From: an uncultured Clostridia bacterium
GTDB taxonomy: Bacteria; Bacillota; Clostridia; Oscillospirales; Acutalibacteraceae
DNA: 49,035 nucleotides
Direction of reading: 5' to 3'
NCBI GenBank assembly: GCA_947624285.1
Contig: CANQJS010000011.1
Location: forward strand, 1-49,035
In this document: piece after piece, positions 17,127-25,637 of the stretch
Numbering within the stretch: position 1 is the stretch's first letter
How the letters are laid out: every line of letters begins with the position of its first letter
Position numbers and translations under genes: made by a program
The notes under the pieces: model-generated
Told to the model about the DNA's origin: nothing
Seen by the model: only the letters and a program-made list of their open reading frames with translations
Database searches by the model: none

Positions 17127-17708
17127 TTATTTAATGATCTTTCCGATCGTGTTGGGAGCCATTCCCGCGGCATTCGCCTCATCGGTATCAATATGCATAG
17201 CAAGGGCGTAGGAATCCGAAACTCTTACAACAACATCGCCGAAAACAAGCTTTCTTCCGTTTGCGGACGGTATTTCAACGCTTACGATCTGCCCGTTTTC
17301 AAGCCCCATTCTCTCGGCGTCCGCCGTGGTGGCGTGGATATGGCGCTTTGCGGCGATAACGCCCTGCTCAAGCTCAATTTCTCCCTTAGGGCCAACGAGC
17401 TTACAGCTTCCCGATCCGGCTATGTCGCCGCTCTCTCTTACGGGGGCCGAAACTCCGATCGAGCGCGCGTCGGTGAGAGAAATCTCTACCTGCGTAGCGT
17501 TTCTCACCGGACCGAGAATCGACACGGCGGGAAATTCACCCTTTGCGCCGACTACCCTGACCCTCTCCTCGCAGGCAAACTGCCCGGGCTGTGAGAGCAT
17601 TTTTTTAACCGTCAGCTCATATCCTTTGCCGAAAAGCGTTTCAAGATCCGCCTGAGAAAGATGAAGATGGCGGGCGGATGTTTCAACTAAAACCTCGTTC
17701 TTTTCCAT
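17127..17708 (-). CDS. PduL-type phosphotransacylase
   Basis: Interconverts acyl-CoA and acyl phosphate (acetyl or propionyl) and feeds acetate kinase for ATP. The zinc-binding histidine motifs are visible: SARHLHLS near residue 12, AKRHIHATT near 125, and MHIDTDEANA near the end. At 193 residues it lacks the N-terminal peptide that targets PduL into microcompartments. No shell genes are near, so it is probably the housekeeping phosphotransacetylase. AAGGAG precedes the ATG. It is divergent from the uracil-DNA glycosylase gene. Confidence 0.88.
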   Translation of the reverse strand: MEKNEVLVETSARHLHLSQADLETLFGKGYELTVKKMLSQPGQFACEERVRVVGAKGEFPAVSILGPVRNATQVEISLTDARSIGVSAPVRESGDIAGSGSCKLVGPKGEIELEQGVIAAKRHIHATTADAERMGLENGQIVSVEIPSANGRKLVFGDVVVRVSDSYALAMHIDTDEANAAGMAPNTIGKIIK

Positions 17709-17758
17709 AACAATTCTCCTTAACTAAAAAATCTGCATATATTTTATACCTGTTTTGA

Positions 17759-17787
17759 TTGTTTTTCAATATAAAATTTGCTATACT
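17759..17787 (+). promoter_or_regulatory. Promoter for the uracil-DNA glycosylase gene
   Basis: TTGTTT (17759-17764), 17 bp, TATACT (17782-17787). The start codon at 17806 would lie only about 12 nt into the message, which fits the weak ribosome binding site. Confidence 0.5.
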
Positions 17788-17805
17788 TTTATACGGTGAT
17801 GAAAA

Positions 17806-18369
17806 ATGACTTTGGACGAACTGAAAGCAAAATGTGCACACTGCACAAAATGCCCTCTGTGCGAGGGGAGAACGAATGTTGTTTTCGGCATGGGAAAAAA
17901 GGACGCCGATATTATGCTGATAGGCGAGGGACCCGGCGAAAACGAGGATCTTCAGGGTATGCCGTTTGTGGGCAGAAGCGGGCAGCTGCTCGATAAATTT
18001 CTTGCCGCCGTTGATTTGAGCAGAGATAAAAATGTGTATATTGCGAATATGGTGAAGTGCCGCCCGCCGAAAAACAGAGATCCGAAGCCCGAGGAGCAGG
18101 ATATGTGCCTTGAGTGGCTGCGGGAGCAGTTTAAAATAATAAGGCCGAAAATAATAGTATGCGTTGGCAGAATATCGGCTCAAAAGCTGATAGGCCCGGA
18201 TTTCAGGGTGACGAAGGAGCACGGGAACTTCATTGAAAAAAACGGGGTGCTTATGATGGGCACATTTCACCCCGCGGCGATTTTGAGAAATCCCAACAAC
18301 AAAGAGGCGGCGTTTGGTGATTGGCTCGCCCTGCGCGATAAAATACAAGAGCTTGAGATAAGGATTTGA
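17806..18369 (+). CDS. Uracil-DNA glycosylase, family 4 (iron-sulfur)
   Basis: A 187-residue base-excision repair enzyme that removes uracil from DNA. Family signs are the N-terminal cysteine cluster (Cys10, 13, 16, 19) feeding a 4Fe-4S site, the active-site motif GEGPGENEDLQGMPFVGRSG, NMVKCRPPKNR, and the HPAAILRNP motif near the C-terminus. Its stop codon is followed within 8 bp by the GH110-like gene, whose ribosome binding site overlaps the end of this gene. They are therefore co-transcribed despite unrelated roles. Confidence 0.93.
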   Translation: MTLDELKAKCAHCTKCPLCEGRTNVVFGMGKKDADIMLIGEGPGENEDLQGMPFVGRSGQLLDKFLAAVDLSRDKNVYIANMVKCRPPKNRDPKPEEQDMCLEWLREQFKIIRPKIIVCVGRISAQKLIGPDFRVTKEHGNFIEKNGVLMMGTFHPAAILRNPNNKEAAFGDWLALRDKIQELEIRI

Positions 18370-18376
18370 GGTAACC

Positions 18377-20011
18377 ATGGCAATATTCAAGGCAACGGAT
18401 TACAAAATAAAACCGAACGCCGCCGTCGGCGGCGAGCTGAAAGAGCTTTTTTCGGCGCTTTCCGAAACGCCCGGCGAAAAAACGCTTATTTTTGACGGCG
18501 GGGTCTATTACATCGACGCTTCGGCGCTTGAAGCCGAAACGGCTTTTATAACAAACACGGTGGGCGACGGCGAATTTTCCGCAGACGAGACTCCTCATAG
18601 GGTAAAATTCGCATTCGCTTTAAAGAACATAAAGGATCTTACCGTTGAGGGAAACGGCGCAAAATTTCTGCTAAGAGGCAAGGCGACGAACGCCGCGATA
18701 AGAAACTGCGAAAACATAACGCTTAAGGATATTGAGTTTGATGTTGAAGCGCCCGATATGCAGGAGCTGACCGCCGTAAAAAAAGGCGCGTTTTATGTTG
18801 ATTTCAAGGTGGGCGGCGAAAGCCGATATACCGTTGAAAACGGCAGCCTGATTTTTCACGGCGAGGATTACACGGTAAACGCGATAAAGGCATACAGATA
18901 TTCGGGATATCTTGCCCGAATAAGAAGAGACTCGCCAGACACCGTGGTGAGAGTGGGCTATCTCTTTCGCTCTGCCATTAAAGCCAAGGCGCTCGAAAAC
19001 GGACTTGTCAGGGTGTATTATTTCAATAATTCAGATATAACCGAGGGCGACAGCTACTATGTTTTTAACGACAGGCGCGACAATGTCGGCATATTTATCG
19101 ACAGCTCAAAGAATGTAACTTTTGAAAGGCTTGCGCAGCGATTCAATTACAGCCTCGGAATAGTGGCGCAAAACTGCGAAGATCTCACTTTTCACGAGCT
19201 CGATCTCTCGCCCTGCGAAAAAAGCGGAAGAAAGATTGTCTCCACCGCAGATTTTCTGCACATTTGTTCCTGCCGCGGAAAGGTGTCGGTAACCGATTGT
19301 AATTTTGACGGCGCATGCGACGACTGTATGAATGTTCACGGCGTTCATCTGAAAATCATGAAAATCGACGGCAATGTCGTCACCGCGAAATTTATGCACC
19401 CGCAGACCCATGGCTTCAACATTATGAGGGACGGCGACACCGTTGCGTTTATCGACACGGCGACTCTGCTTGAAAAGGGCTTTGCCAAAGTGCTCTCAAG
19501 CAGACTTACGGACGAATATCATTTGGAGATAACACTTGATAAAACCGACGGAGCACAGGTGGGGCAATGCGTTGAAAATATCTCCGCGTGCCCGCAGGTA
19601 GAATTTAAAAACAACAACGCAGCCCATATCATAACAAGAGGGCTTTTGATGACGACGCGCGGCAAAGTGGAGATAGAGGCAAACCGTTTCGTCAGCACCT
19701 CGATGAGCGGAGTGCTCCTTTCGGACGACGCCTCAAGCTGGTATGAGTGCGGTCCGTGCGCCGATGTCACGATAAAGGACAATGTTTTTGAATATTGCGG
19801 CGAAAACGGCGTTCTTATCAAGCCCGAAAACAAAGTTCACGGCGGAGCCGTTCATAAAAATATAAAGATAATCGGCAATCGGTTTGGAAAATACTCGGGA
19901 AGCTGCATTCAGGCAAAATCATCGGAAAATATCGTAATAAAGGGCAATTCCTTTGCCGATGAAAACAGACTTTCGGCGGAAAATTGCGATAATATCGAAA
20001 AGGATTTTTGA
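18377..20011 (+). CDS. Beta-helix glycosidase resembling GH110 alpha-1,3-galactosidase
   Basis: A 544-residue protein built of right-handed parallel beta-helix repeats (N-I-x-I-x-x-N-x-F type), starting at about residue 75 and dense from residue 400. It carries the GH110-like segment TADFLHICSCRGKVSVTDC followed by ACDDCMNVHGVHL with adjacent acids Asp315 and Asp316. GH110 enzymes cut terminal alpha-1,3-galactose, as in blood group B antigens. There is no signal peptide, so it would act in the cytoplasm on imported oligosaccharide, or the family assignment is only structural. GAGGT precedes the ATG and overlaps the previous stop. Confidence 0.68.
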   Translation: MAIFKATDYKIKPNAAVGGELKELFSALSETPGEKTLIFDGGVYYIDASALEAETAFITNTVGDGEFSADETPHRVKFAFALKNIKDLTVEGNGAKFLLRGKATNAAIRNCENITLKDIEFDVEAPDMQELTAVKKGAFYVDFKVGGESRYTVENGSLIFHGEDYTVNAIKAYRYSGYLARIRRDSPDTVVRVGYLFRSAIKAKALENGLVRVYYFNNSDITEGDSYYVFNDRRDNVGIFIDSSKNVTFERLAQRFNYSLGIVAQNCEDLTFHELDLSPCEKSGRKIVSTADFLHICSCRGKVSVTDCNFDGACDDCMNVHGVHLKIMKIDGNVVTAKFMHPQTHGFNIMRDGDTVAFIDTATLLEKGFAKVLSSRLTDEYHLEITLDKTDGAQVGQCVENISACPQVEFKNNNAAHIITRGLLMTTRGKVEIEANRFVSTSMSGVLLSDDASSWYECGPCADVTIKDNVFEYCGENGVLIKPENKVHGGAVHKNIKIIGNRFGKYSGSCIQAKSSENIVIKGNSFADENRLSAENCDNIEKDF

Positions 20012-20198
20012 TATCGCCGGATTTAGCCGCGGCTCATGGTGGAGCGATAAGCCCAACCCGTGAGATAAGAGGCAAATTACAGATACAAAACAGACCGCCG
20101 CGCAGACGCATAGAGCCGTTTGCAAGCAATCGGCCGAAACACCGGAAAAACATCTCCCCATATCGGCGAAAATCCTACATTTTGAAAAATTGCAGCAA
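20012..20198. other. Intergenic region with a possible degenerate inverted-repeat element end
   Basis: No gene is visible. From 20024 the plus strand reads TTTAGCCGCGGC, then GCGATAAGCCCAAC near 20045. This resembles in order the TATAGCCGAGCGGC and CCGATAAGTCCCAC blocks of the element at 30490. The match is partial and may be chance. Confidence 0.25.
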
Positions 20199-20226
20199 AA
20201 AACCTCCCTTCCCACGGGGAGGTTTT
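20199..20226. terminator. Bidirectional terminator between the GH110-like gene and apgM
   Basis: AAAACCTCCC and GGGAGGTTTT form a 10 bp stem with an 8 nt loop. T-runs follow on both strands (TTTTAATA on plus, TTTTTTGCTGC on minus), as expected between convergent genes. Confidence 0.85.
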
Positions 20227-20242
20227 AATATACCTATTTATA

Positions 20243-21451
20243 TCAATCTTTAATGAAATGCCCCATGATCCCCGGTCCGTAGTCGATAAATACGCCCGTC
20301 GCGGCGGCAGTCTCCTCATTTATCGTATCAACTCCGTGCTGCTCGTTGTTTTTGTGATAAATGAGATACGGCACGGGGTCGGAAGCGTGCGTTCTTGTGA
20401 CGATCGGGGTAGGATGGTCGGGCAGGATCATAATTTTATAGTCATCATACTTTTTCAGCCCGTCAAACAGTATGGGAAGTACCCGCTCATCGATAAGCTC
20501 TATCGCCCTAATCTTGTTTTCGGGCTCGTTTCTGTGGCCGCATTCATCGGTAGCCTCAAAATGGATATAAACAAGATCGTTTCTTTCAAGAATATCGAGC
20601 GCGGCTTTTGCCTTGCCCTCAAAATTCGTGTCGATATACCCGGTAGCTCCCTCGACCTCGGCGACCTCCATTCCCGCGCAGCCGCCTATGCCTTTTATCA
20701 GGTCAACAGCGGAAACAACGCCGCCGGTAATGCCGTTCAGCTCCTCAAAGCTGCTGAACGCCGGTCTTGTTCCCTCGCCCCAGAGCCATATTGAGTTACC
20801 GGGGCGCTTGCCCCTTGCCTTGCGCGCGAGGTTTACGGGATGATCCTTTAAAATGTCGTAGGATTTTTTCATCATATCTATAAGCACGCGGGCGTTTTCG
20901 CTTTTTGAAAGATATTCGGTTATCACCTTGCCCGTTATATCGTGAGGCGGGGTGAGATTTCCGAGATCGGTAGTGCCGTTTTTCCAAATGAGGCAATGGC
21001 GGTAGGAAACGCCCGGATAGAATTTAAAAATATCGTTTTGGAGCTCTTTATTTACCGCCTCTATCAGCTTTGCGCCCTCCTCGGACGATATATCATCAGC
21101 GCAGTAATCCTCGATCGTTTTTTCCTCATAGGGCTTTTCGTCCTCAGAAAGAGTTACGAGATTGCAGCGAAGGGAAACATCGGTGGGCTTCATATCAATG
21201 CCTATGGAAGCCGCCTCAAGCGGGCTTCTGCCCGTGTAATATTTCGCGGGGTCAAAGCCCATAACGCTCATATTCGCCACATCCGAGCCCGGCTTCATAC
21301 CCTTTGGAACGGTGCGCACAAGGCCGACCTCCGAGCGCTGCGCAAGGTAATCGAGATTCGGTTTTTTCGCCAGCATCATCGGCGTTTTTCCGCCGAGCGC
21401 CGGAACGGGATAATCCGCCATCCCGTCATAAAGAACAACTACATATTTCAT
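20243..21451 (-). CDS. apgM: Cofactor-independent phosphoglycerate mutase, archaeal type
   Basis: Interconverts 3- and 2-phosphoglycerate in glycolysis without 2,3-bisphosphoglycerate. A 402-residue alkaline-phosphatase-superfamily enzyme of the ApgM branch. The metal motif VVLYDGMADYP opens the protein. The phosphorylated-serine region is KPGSDVANMSVMGFDP, GRSPLEAASIGI follows, and metal ligands recur in HFEATDECGHRNEP and ILPDHPTP. AGGAGG precedes the ATG. It lies 63 bp downstream of purL on the same strand, so read-through from purL is possible. Confidence 0.93.
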   Translation of the reverse strand: MKYVVVLYDGMADYPVPALGGKTPMMLAKKPNLDYLAQRSEVGLVRTVPKGMKPGSDVANMSVMGFDPAKYYTGRSPLEAASIGIDMKPTDVSLRCNLVTLSEDEKPYEEKTIEDYCADDISSEEGAKLIEAVNKELQNDIFKFYPGVSYRHCLIWKNGTTDLGNLTPPHDITGKVITEYLSKSENARVLIDMMKKSYDILKDHPVNLARKARGKRPGNSIWLWGEGTRPAFSSFEELNGITGGVVSAVDLIKGIGGCAGMEVAEVEGATGYIDTNFEGKAKAALDILERNDLVYIHFEATDECGHRNEPENKIRAIELIDERVLPILFDGLKKYDDYKIMILPDHPTPIVTRTHASDPVPYLIYHKNNEQHGVDTINEETAAATGVFIDYGPGIMGHFIKD

Positions 21452-21514
21452 ATCGGTTTATCCTCCTGATTTATGATACGCCTAAAAAGATATTGCGTTC
21501 AAATAAAATTTGCA

Positions 21515-24500
21515 TTATCTGAAATATTTTACGCCGCTTTCAAATATTTTCATATCCTTTTCAAAGGGCACATTGGCATAGAGGTTATCGCCCTTTCTTT
21601 CCGCGTGGCCCATTTTTCCGAATACTCTGCCGTCCGGCGAAGTTATGCCTTCAACGGCGCATACGGAGCCGTTGGGATTAAACGGCATATCGGCAACGGG
21701 CTCGCCGCTCGGGTCAACATACTGTGTGGCGATCTGCCCGTTTTCTATAAGCTTTTTAATAACGGCGTCGTTTGCCACAAATCTGCCCTCGCCGTGTGAG
21801 ATAGGCACGGCGAACACATCTCCCGCCTCCACCTCGGAAAGCCACGGCGATTTCGTGCTTGTGACCCTCGTATATGCCATGCAGGATATATGCCTGCCGA
21901 CGGTGTTGAATGTGAGCGTTGGGTCATCCGGCTTTATATCCACTATTTCGCCGTAGGGAACAAGCCCTAATTTTATCAGCGCCTGAAAACCGTTGCAAAT
22001 GCCGAGCATAAGCCCGTCGCGGCAGTTGAGCAGCCTTGACACGGCATCCTTTACCTTAGGATTGCGGAATGTGGTGGCGATGAATTTGCCTGAGCCCTCG
22101 GGCTCGTCGCCGCCCGAAAAGCCGCCGGGCAGCATAACTATCTGGCTTTCGTTTATATGCTTCACCATTTTGTCTATGGTCTCGTTTATAGCCGAGGCGG
22201 AAAGATTGTTTACAACAAGAATTTCAGCCTGCGCTCCCGCCTTTTCAAATGCTCTGGCAGTATCTACCTCGCAGTTCGTGCCGGGAAACGCCGGTATAAA
22301 TACTTTCGGTCTTGCCACCTTGTTTTTGGCGATAAATATCGAGCGTTCCCTGTAAAGCGGCACTTCGCATGGCATTGCGGCAAGTACCTTGCTGTCCGTC
22401 GGGAAAACTCCCTCAAGCTTGCCCGTCCACTCCTCTATCAACTCGTCCACGGTGAGAACATCGCCGTCTATTATAAATACGCCGTTGTCGTTGACCGTGC
22501 CGAGAACTGTTGTTTCGGCATAGAGCTCGACCTCGCCGTCGGCGGGAAGCTCAAGCACTATATTGCCCTGCTTCGCCGCAAAAAGAGTTTCTTTATCAAG
22601 GTTTTCGGCAAAGGTGAAGCCCATTTTGTCTCCGAACGCCATTTTGCAGACGCACGCGGCGGCTCCGCCCTCTTTTACAACGCTTGCCGCAAGTATATCG
22701 CCGCTTCTTATGCCCTCATAAACGGAGCACATAAAGCGCATGGCTTTTTCGTATTCGGGAAGCCCCGTTTCACAGTCCACGGGAAGCTGAGCCATAAGCA
22801 CTTTTGAGCCCGCTTGCTTGAATTTCGCGGAAACTGTTTTTGACGCCTCGCTGACGCCTACGGCGAAAGATACGAGTGTGGGCGGAACATCAAGCTCGTT
22901 GAATGAGCCGCTCATACTGTCCTTGCCGCCTATTGAAGGCGTTGCGTAGCCGAGCTGCGCCGTTAAAGCCCCCAAAAGCGCCGCGACAGGTTTGCCCCAT
23001 CGTTTGGGATCGTCGTTTAGTCTTTCAAAATATTCCTGAAATGTGAGCCTTGCTCTGCTCGGGTCGCAGCCGACGCATGCCAGCTTGGCGAGGGATTCCG
23101 TTACGGCAAAAGCCGCCGAATGGAACGGACTCCTGCGCGAAAGCTTGGGAATAAATCCGTAGGACATCACGGTGGCGGTGTCCGTTTCGCCCTCAAGGAG
23201 CGGAATTTTTGCGACCATCGCCTCCTCCGGCGTAAGCTGATATGTTCCGGCATAGGGCATCAGCACCGTGGCGGCGCCTATTGATGAGTCAAATCGCTCA
23301 ACAAGGCCCTTTTGGCTGCACACCTCAAGCCGTGAAAGATTGGCTTTAAGAGCTTGCGCGTTAGTCGTTTTATCGAGCTCTTCCGGCACGAAATTTCTAT
23401 AATTGTCCTTTTCGTCAACAGCCGTGATAACGGCATTCGCGTGCTGAGTAACGCCGTTTGTGTTGAGAAAATCCCTGCTTATGTCAACTATTTTATCTTT
23501 GCGCCATCTCATAACAAGGCGATTAGTATCGGTTACGACCGCAACCGGCGTTGCCTCAAGGTTTTCACCGAGCGAAAGCGCGATGAATTTTTCCACATCG
23601 CCCTTATCGAGCACAACCGCCATTCTCTCCTGCGATTCGGAGATCGCAAGCTCAGTGCCGTCAAGCCCGTCATATTTTTTCGGCACCTTGTCAAGGTCTA
23701 TATCAAGACCGTCCGCAAGCTCGCCTATCGCAACGGAAACGCCGCCCGCTCCGAAATCGTTGCATCTTTTTATCATTTTGGCGACCTCGGGATTTCGGAA
23801 AAGCCGCTGGATTTTTCTCTCCGTAGGAGGATTGCCCTTTTGCACCTCCGCGCCGCAGGTCTCAATTGATGAGCTGTTGTGCGCCTTTGAAGAGCCCGTT
23901 GCGCCGCCGCATCCGTCGCGCCCGGTGCGCCCGCCGAGCAAAACGATAATATCGCCGTCCCGCGGAGCTTCGCGGATAACATTTTCTTTGGGTGACGCTC
24001 CTATGACCGCGCCTATCTCCATTCGTTTCGCAACATAGCCCTCGTCGTATAGCTCCGTGACCTGCCCCGTGGCAAGACCTATCTGGTTACCGTAGCTTGA
24101 ATAGCCCTGCGCCGCGCCCGTCGTTATCTTCCTCTGCGGCAGCTTCGCGTCAAGGGTATCTTCAAACGGGGTGGTGGGGTCGCCCGAGCCGGTAACGCGC
24201 ATCGCCTGATAAACATACGCTCTGCCCGAAAGCGGGTCGCGTATCGCTCCGCCGAGGCAGGTCGCCGCGCCGCCGAACGGCTCGATCTCGGTGGGGTGGT
24301 TGTGCGTCTCGTTTTTGAACTGAACGAGCCACTGCTCCTCTTTTCCGTCTATAATAACGGGTACTTGTATCGAGCAGGCGTTTATTTCTTCACTCTCGTC
24401 AAGATCGTCGATCATACCGCGTTTTTTTAGCGCCTTTGTGCCGATGCACGCCATATCCATAAGGCAAACATCCTTTTCACGGTCGCCGTAAACCTCGCGC

Positions 24501-25276
24501 CTTATATCAAAATACTGTTCCAGCGCCTGCTCTATCGCCTTGCTGTACCTGCTTTCCTCTATAACTATACTGTCAAGCTTCGTGCCGAAGGTGGTGTGGC
24601 GGCAGTGGTCGCTCCAATATGTATCTATCACCTTGAGCTCGGTGAGGCTTGGGTCTCTGTTTTCCGTTTTGAAATAATCGCGCACCCAGCAGAGATCGGC
24701 AACGCTCATGGCAAAGCCCATTTTCTTGTGATAGTCGGCTATATCGTCGTGAGTTTTTTCAATGAAGCCGTTAATGCGCGCGATGTCATCGGGTATATCC
24801 GAGGAAATGTCGAGCGTTTCGGGCAATTCTGCCGACGCTTCGCGCGATTCCACGGGGTTTATCATATAGGACTTTATTTTGGCAAATTCGTCGTCGCTTA
24901 TATCGCCCTTTACCGCAATTATTTTGGCGCTTGCGACTATGGGGCGCTCACCCGCCGTGAGAAGTTGAATGCACTGGGCGGCGCTGTCCGCTCTTTGGTC
25001 ATACTGACCCGGCAGATATTCCGTTGCAAAACGGCGCCAATCCGCCGGTATATCAAGGTCATAATATATGTTATCAAGATTAGGCTCGGAAAAGATCTGC
25101 CGCACCGCGTCCTCAAATTCCGCCTGCGTTACGCCCTGCGCATCATATCTGTTTATAAGCCGCAGGCTTTCAAGCCCCGTTATGCCAACATTTGTTTTAA
25201 GGTCGTCAAGAATATGGCGCGCCTCTATATCCGCTCCCTTTTTCTTTTCAACATAAACACGAAACACCTTTGCCAT
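21515..25276 (-). CDS. purL: Phosphoribosylformylglycinamidine synthase, single-chain
   Basis: Fourth step of purine synthesis: converts FGAR to FGAM using ATP and glutamine. A 1,253-residue fusion holding an N-terminal PurS-like part (about 1-160), two AIR-synthase-like halves (SDHCRHTTF near residue 225, NETHNHPTEIEPFGGAATC near 315, GIGGKDSMSG-like segment near 780) and a C-terminal class I glutaminase. The glutaminase nucleophile is Cys1094 in GICNGFQAL, with GGFSGGDEPEG before it and a late SHGEGRF. AAGGAG precedes the ATG. The leader carries a 163 bp inverted-repeat element. No other pur genes are nearby. Confidence 0.95.
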   Translation of the reverse strand: MAKVFRVYVEKKKGADIEARHILDDLKTNVGITGLESLRLINRYDAQGVTQAEFEDAVRQIFSEPNLDNIYYDLDIPADWRRFATEYLPGQYDQRADSAAQCIQLLTAGERPIVASAKIIAVKGDISDDEFAKIKSYMINPVESREASAELPETLDISSDIPDDIARINGFIEKTHDDIADYHKKMGFAMSVADLCWVRDYFKTENRDPSLTELKVIDTYWSDHCRHTTFGTKLDSIVIEESRYSKAIEQALEQYFDIRREVYGDREKDVCLMDMACIGTKALKKRGMIDDLDESEEINACSIQVPVIIDGKEEQWLVQFKNETHNHPTEIEPFGGAATCLGGAIRDPLSGRAYVYQAMRVTGSGDPTTPFEDTLDAKLPQRKITTGAAQGYSSYGNQIGLATGQVTELYDEGYVAKRMEIGAVIGASPKENVIREAPRDGDIIVLLGGRTGRDGCGGATGSSKAHNSSSIETCGAEVQKGNPPTERKIQRLFRNPEVAKMIKRCNDFGAGGVSVAIGELADGLDIDLDKVPKKYDGLDGTELAISESQERMAVVLDKGDVEKFIALSLGENLEATPVAVVTDTNRLVMRWRKDKIVDISRDFLNTNGVTQHANAVITAVDEKDNYRNFVPEELDKTTNAQALKANLSRLEVCSQKGLVERFDSSIGAATVLMPYAGTYQLTPEEAMVAKIPLLEGETDTATVMSYGFIPKLSRRSPFHSAAFAVTESLAKLACVGCDPSRARLTFQEYFERLNDDPKRWGKPVAALLGALTAQLGYATPSIGGKDSMSGSFNELDVPPTLVSFAVGVSEASKTVSAKFKQAGSKVLMAQLPVDCETGLPEYEKAMRFMCSVYEGIRSGDILAASVVKEGGAAACVCKMAFGDKMGFTFAENLDKETLFAAKQGNIVLELPADGEVELYAETTVLGTVNDNGVFIIDGDVLTVDELIEEWTGKLEGVFPTDSKVLAAMPCEVPLYRERSIFIAKNKVARPKVFIPAFPGTNCEVDTARAFEKAGAQAEILVVNNLSASAINETIDKMVKHINESQIVMLPGGFSGGDEPEGSGKFIATTFRNPKVKDAVSRLLNCRDGLMLGICNGFQALIKLGLVPYGEIVDIKPDDPTLTFNTVGRHISCMAYTRVTSTKSPWLSEVEAGDVFAVPISHGEGRFVANDAVIKKLIENGQIATQYVDPSGEPVADMPFNPNGSVCAVEGITSPDGRVFGKMGHAERKGDNLYANVPFEKDMKIFESGVKYFR

Positions 25277-25307
25277 TATTTAAGTTCTCCTTGAATATAT
25301 TTATATG

Positions 25308-25470
25308 TATAGCTGAGAGGCACCGAACACAATAAGGTTTTTTTCGGGTTTATTTATGCAAATACTGCTTCAACCCCCCTTGTAAATACGCGAGCCCGCC
25401 AAGAAGAAAAGGGGAAATAACCAAAAAGAACCGCCGTGAGACTTATCGGGTTCAACTCTCCTCAGCTATA
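25308..25470. mobile_element. 163 bp inverted-repeat element in the purL leader (MITE-like)
   Basis: Both ends begin TATAGCTGAG, read inwards from 25308 on plus and from 25470 on minus, and the outer 30 bases match at about 21 positions. The ends could pair to a long stem. The 44 bp at 25427-25470 match the element at 30494-30537 in about 37 positions on the opposite strand. There is no coding frame. The outermost TA on each side would fit a TA target duplication. The alternative is a structured RNA, because it is transcribed ahead of purL. Most of the gene-free stretch 25277-25637 is this element. Confidence 0.6.
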
Positions 25471-25492
25471 ATATCACAAACTCTTTTTTTTG

Positions 25493-25520
25493 CCTATACA
25501 ATTTCTTAAATTTTCATCAA
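25493..25520 (-). promoter_or_regulatory. Candidate purL promoter upstream of the inverted-repeat element
   Basis: On the minus strand: TTGATG (25515-25520), 16 bp, TATAGG (25493-25498). If used, the transcript carries the whole 25308-25470 element in its 5' leader. Confidence 0.35.
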
Positions 25521-25637
25521 TTATTTGTAAAATCACGGTGAATATCGGGACTTTTTTTTAATAATATGCTATACTGTTCATATGAATTAGAGAAAAAGTA
25601 TTTTTCTTTCACATATTCTGAAAGGAGTCACCCGACC

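Noticed and set aside
25308-25330. GCTGAGAGG in the purL leader read as a TPP riboswitch
   Set aside because: The other conserved TPP blocks are missing on both strands; the motif is part of the inverted-repeat end.
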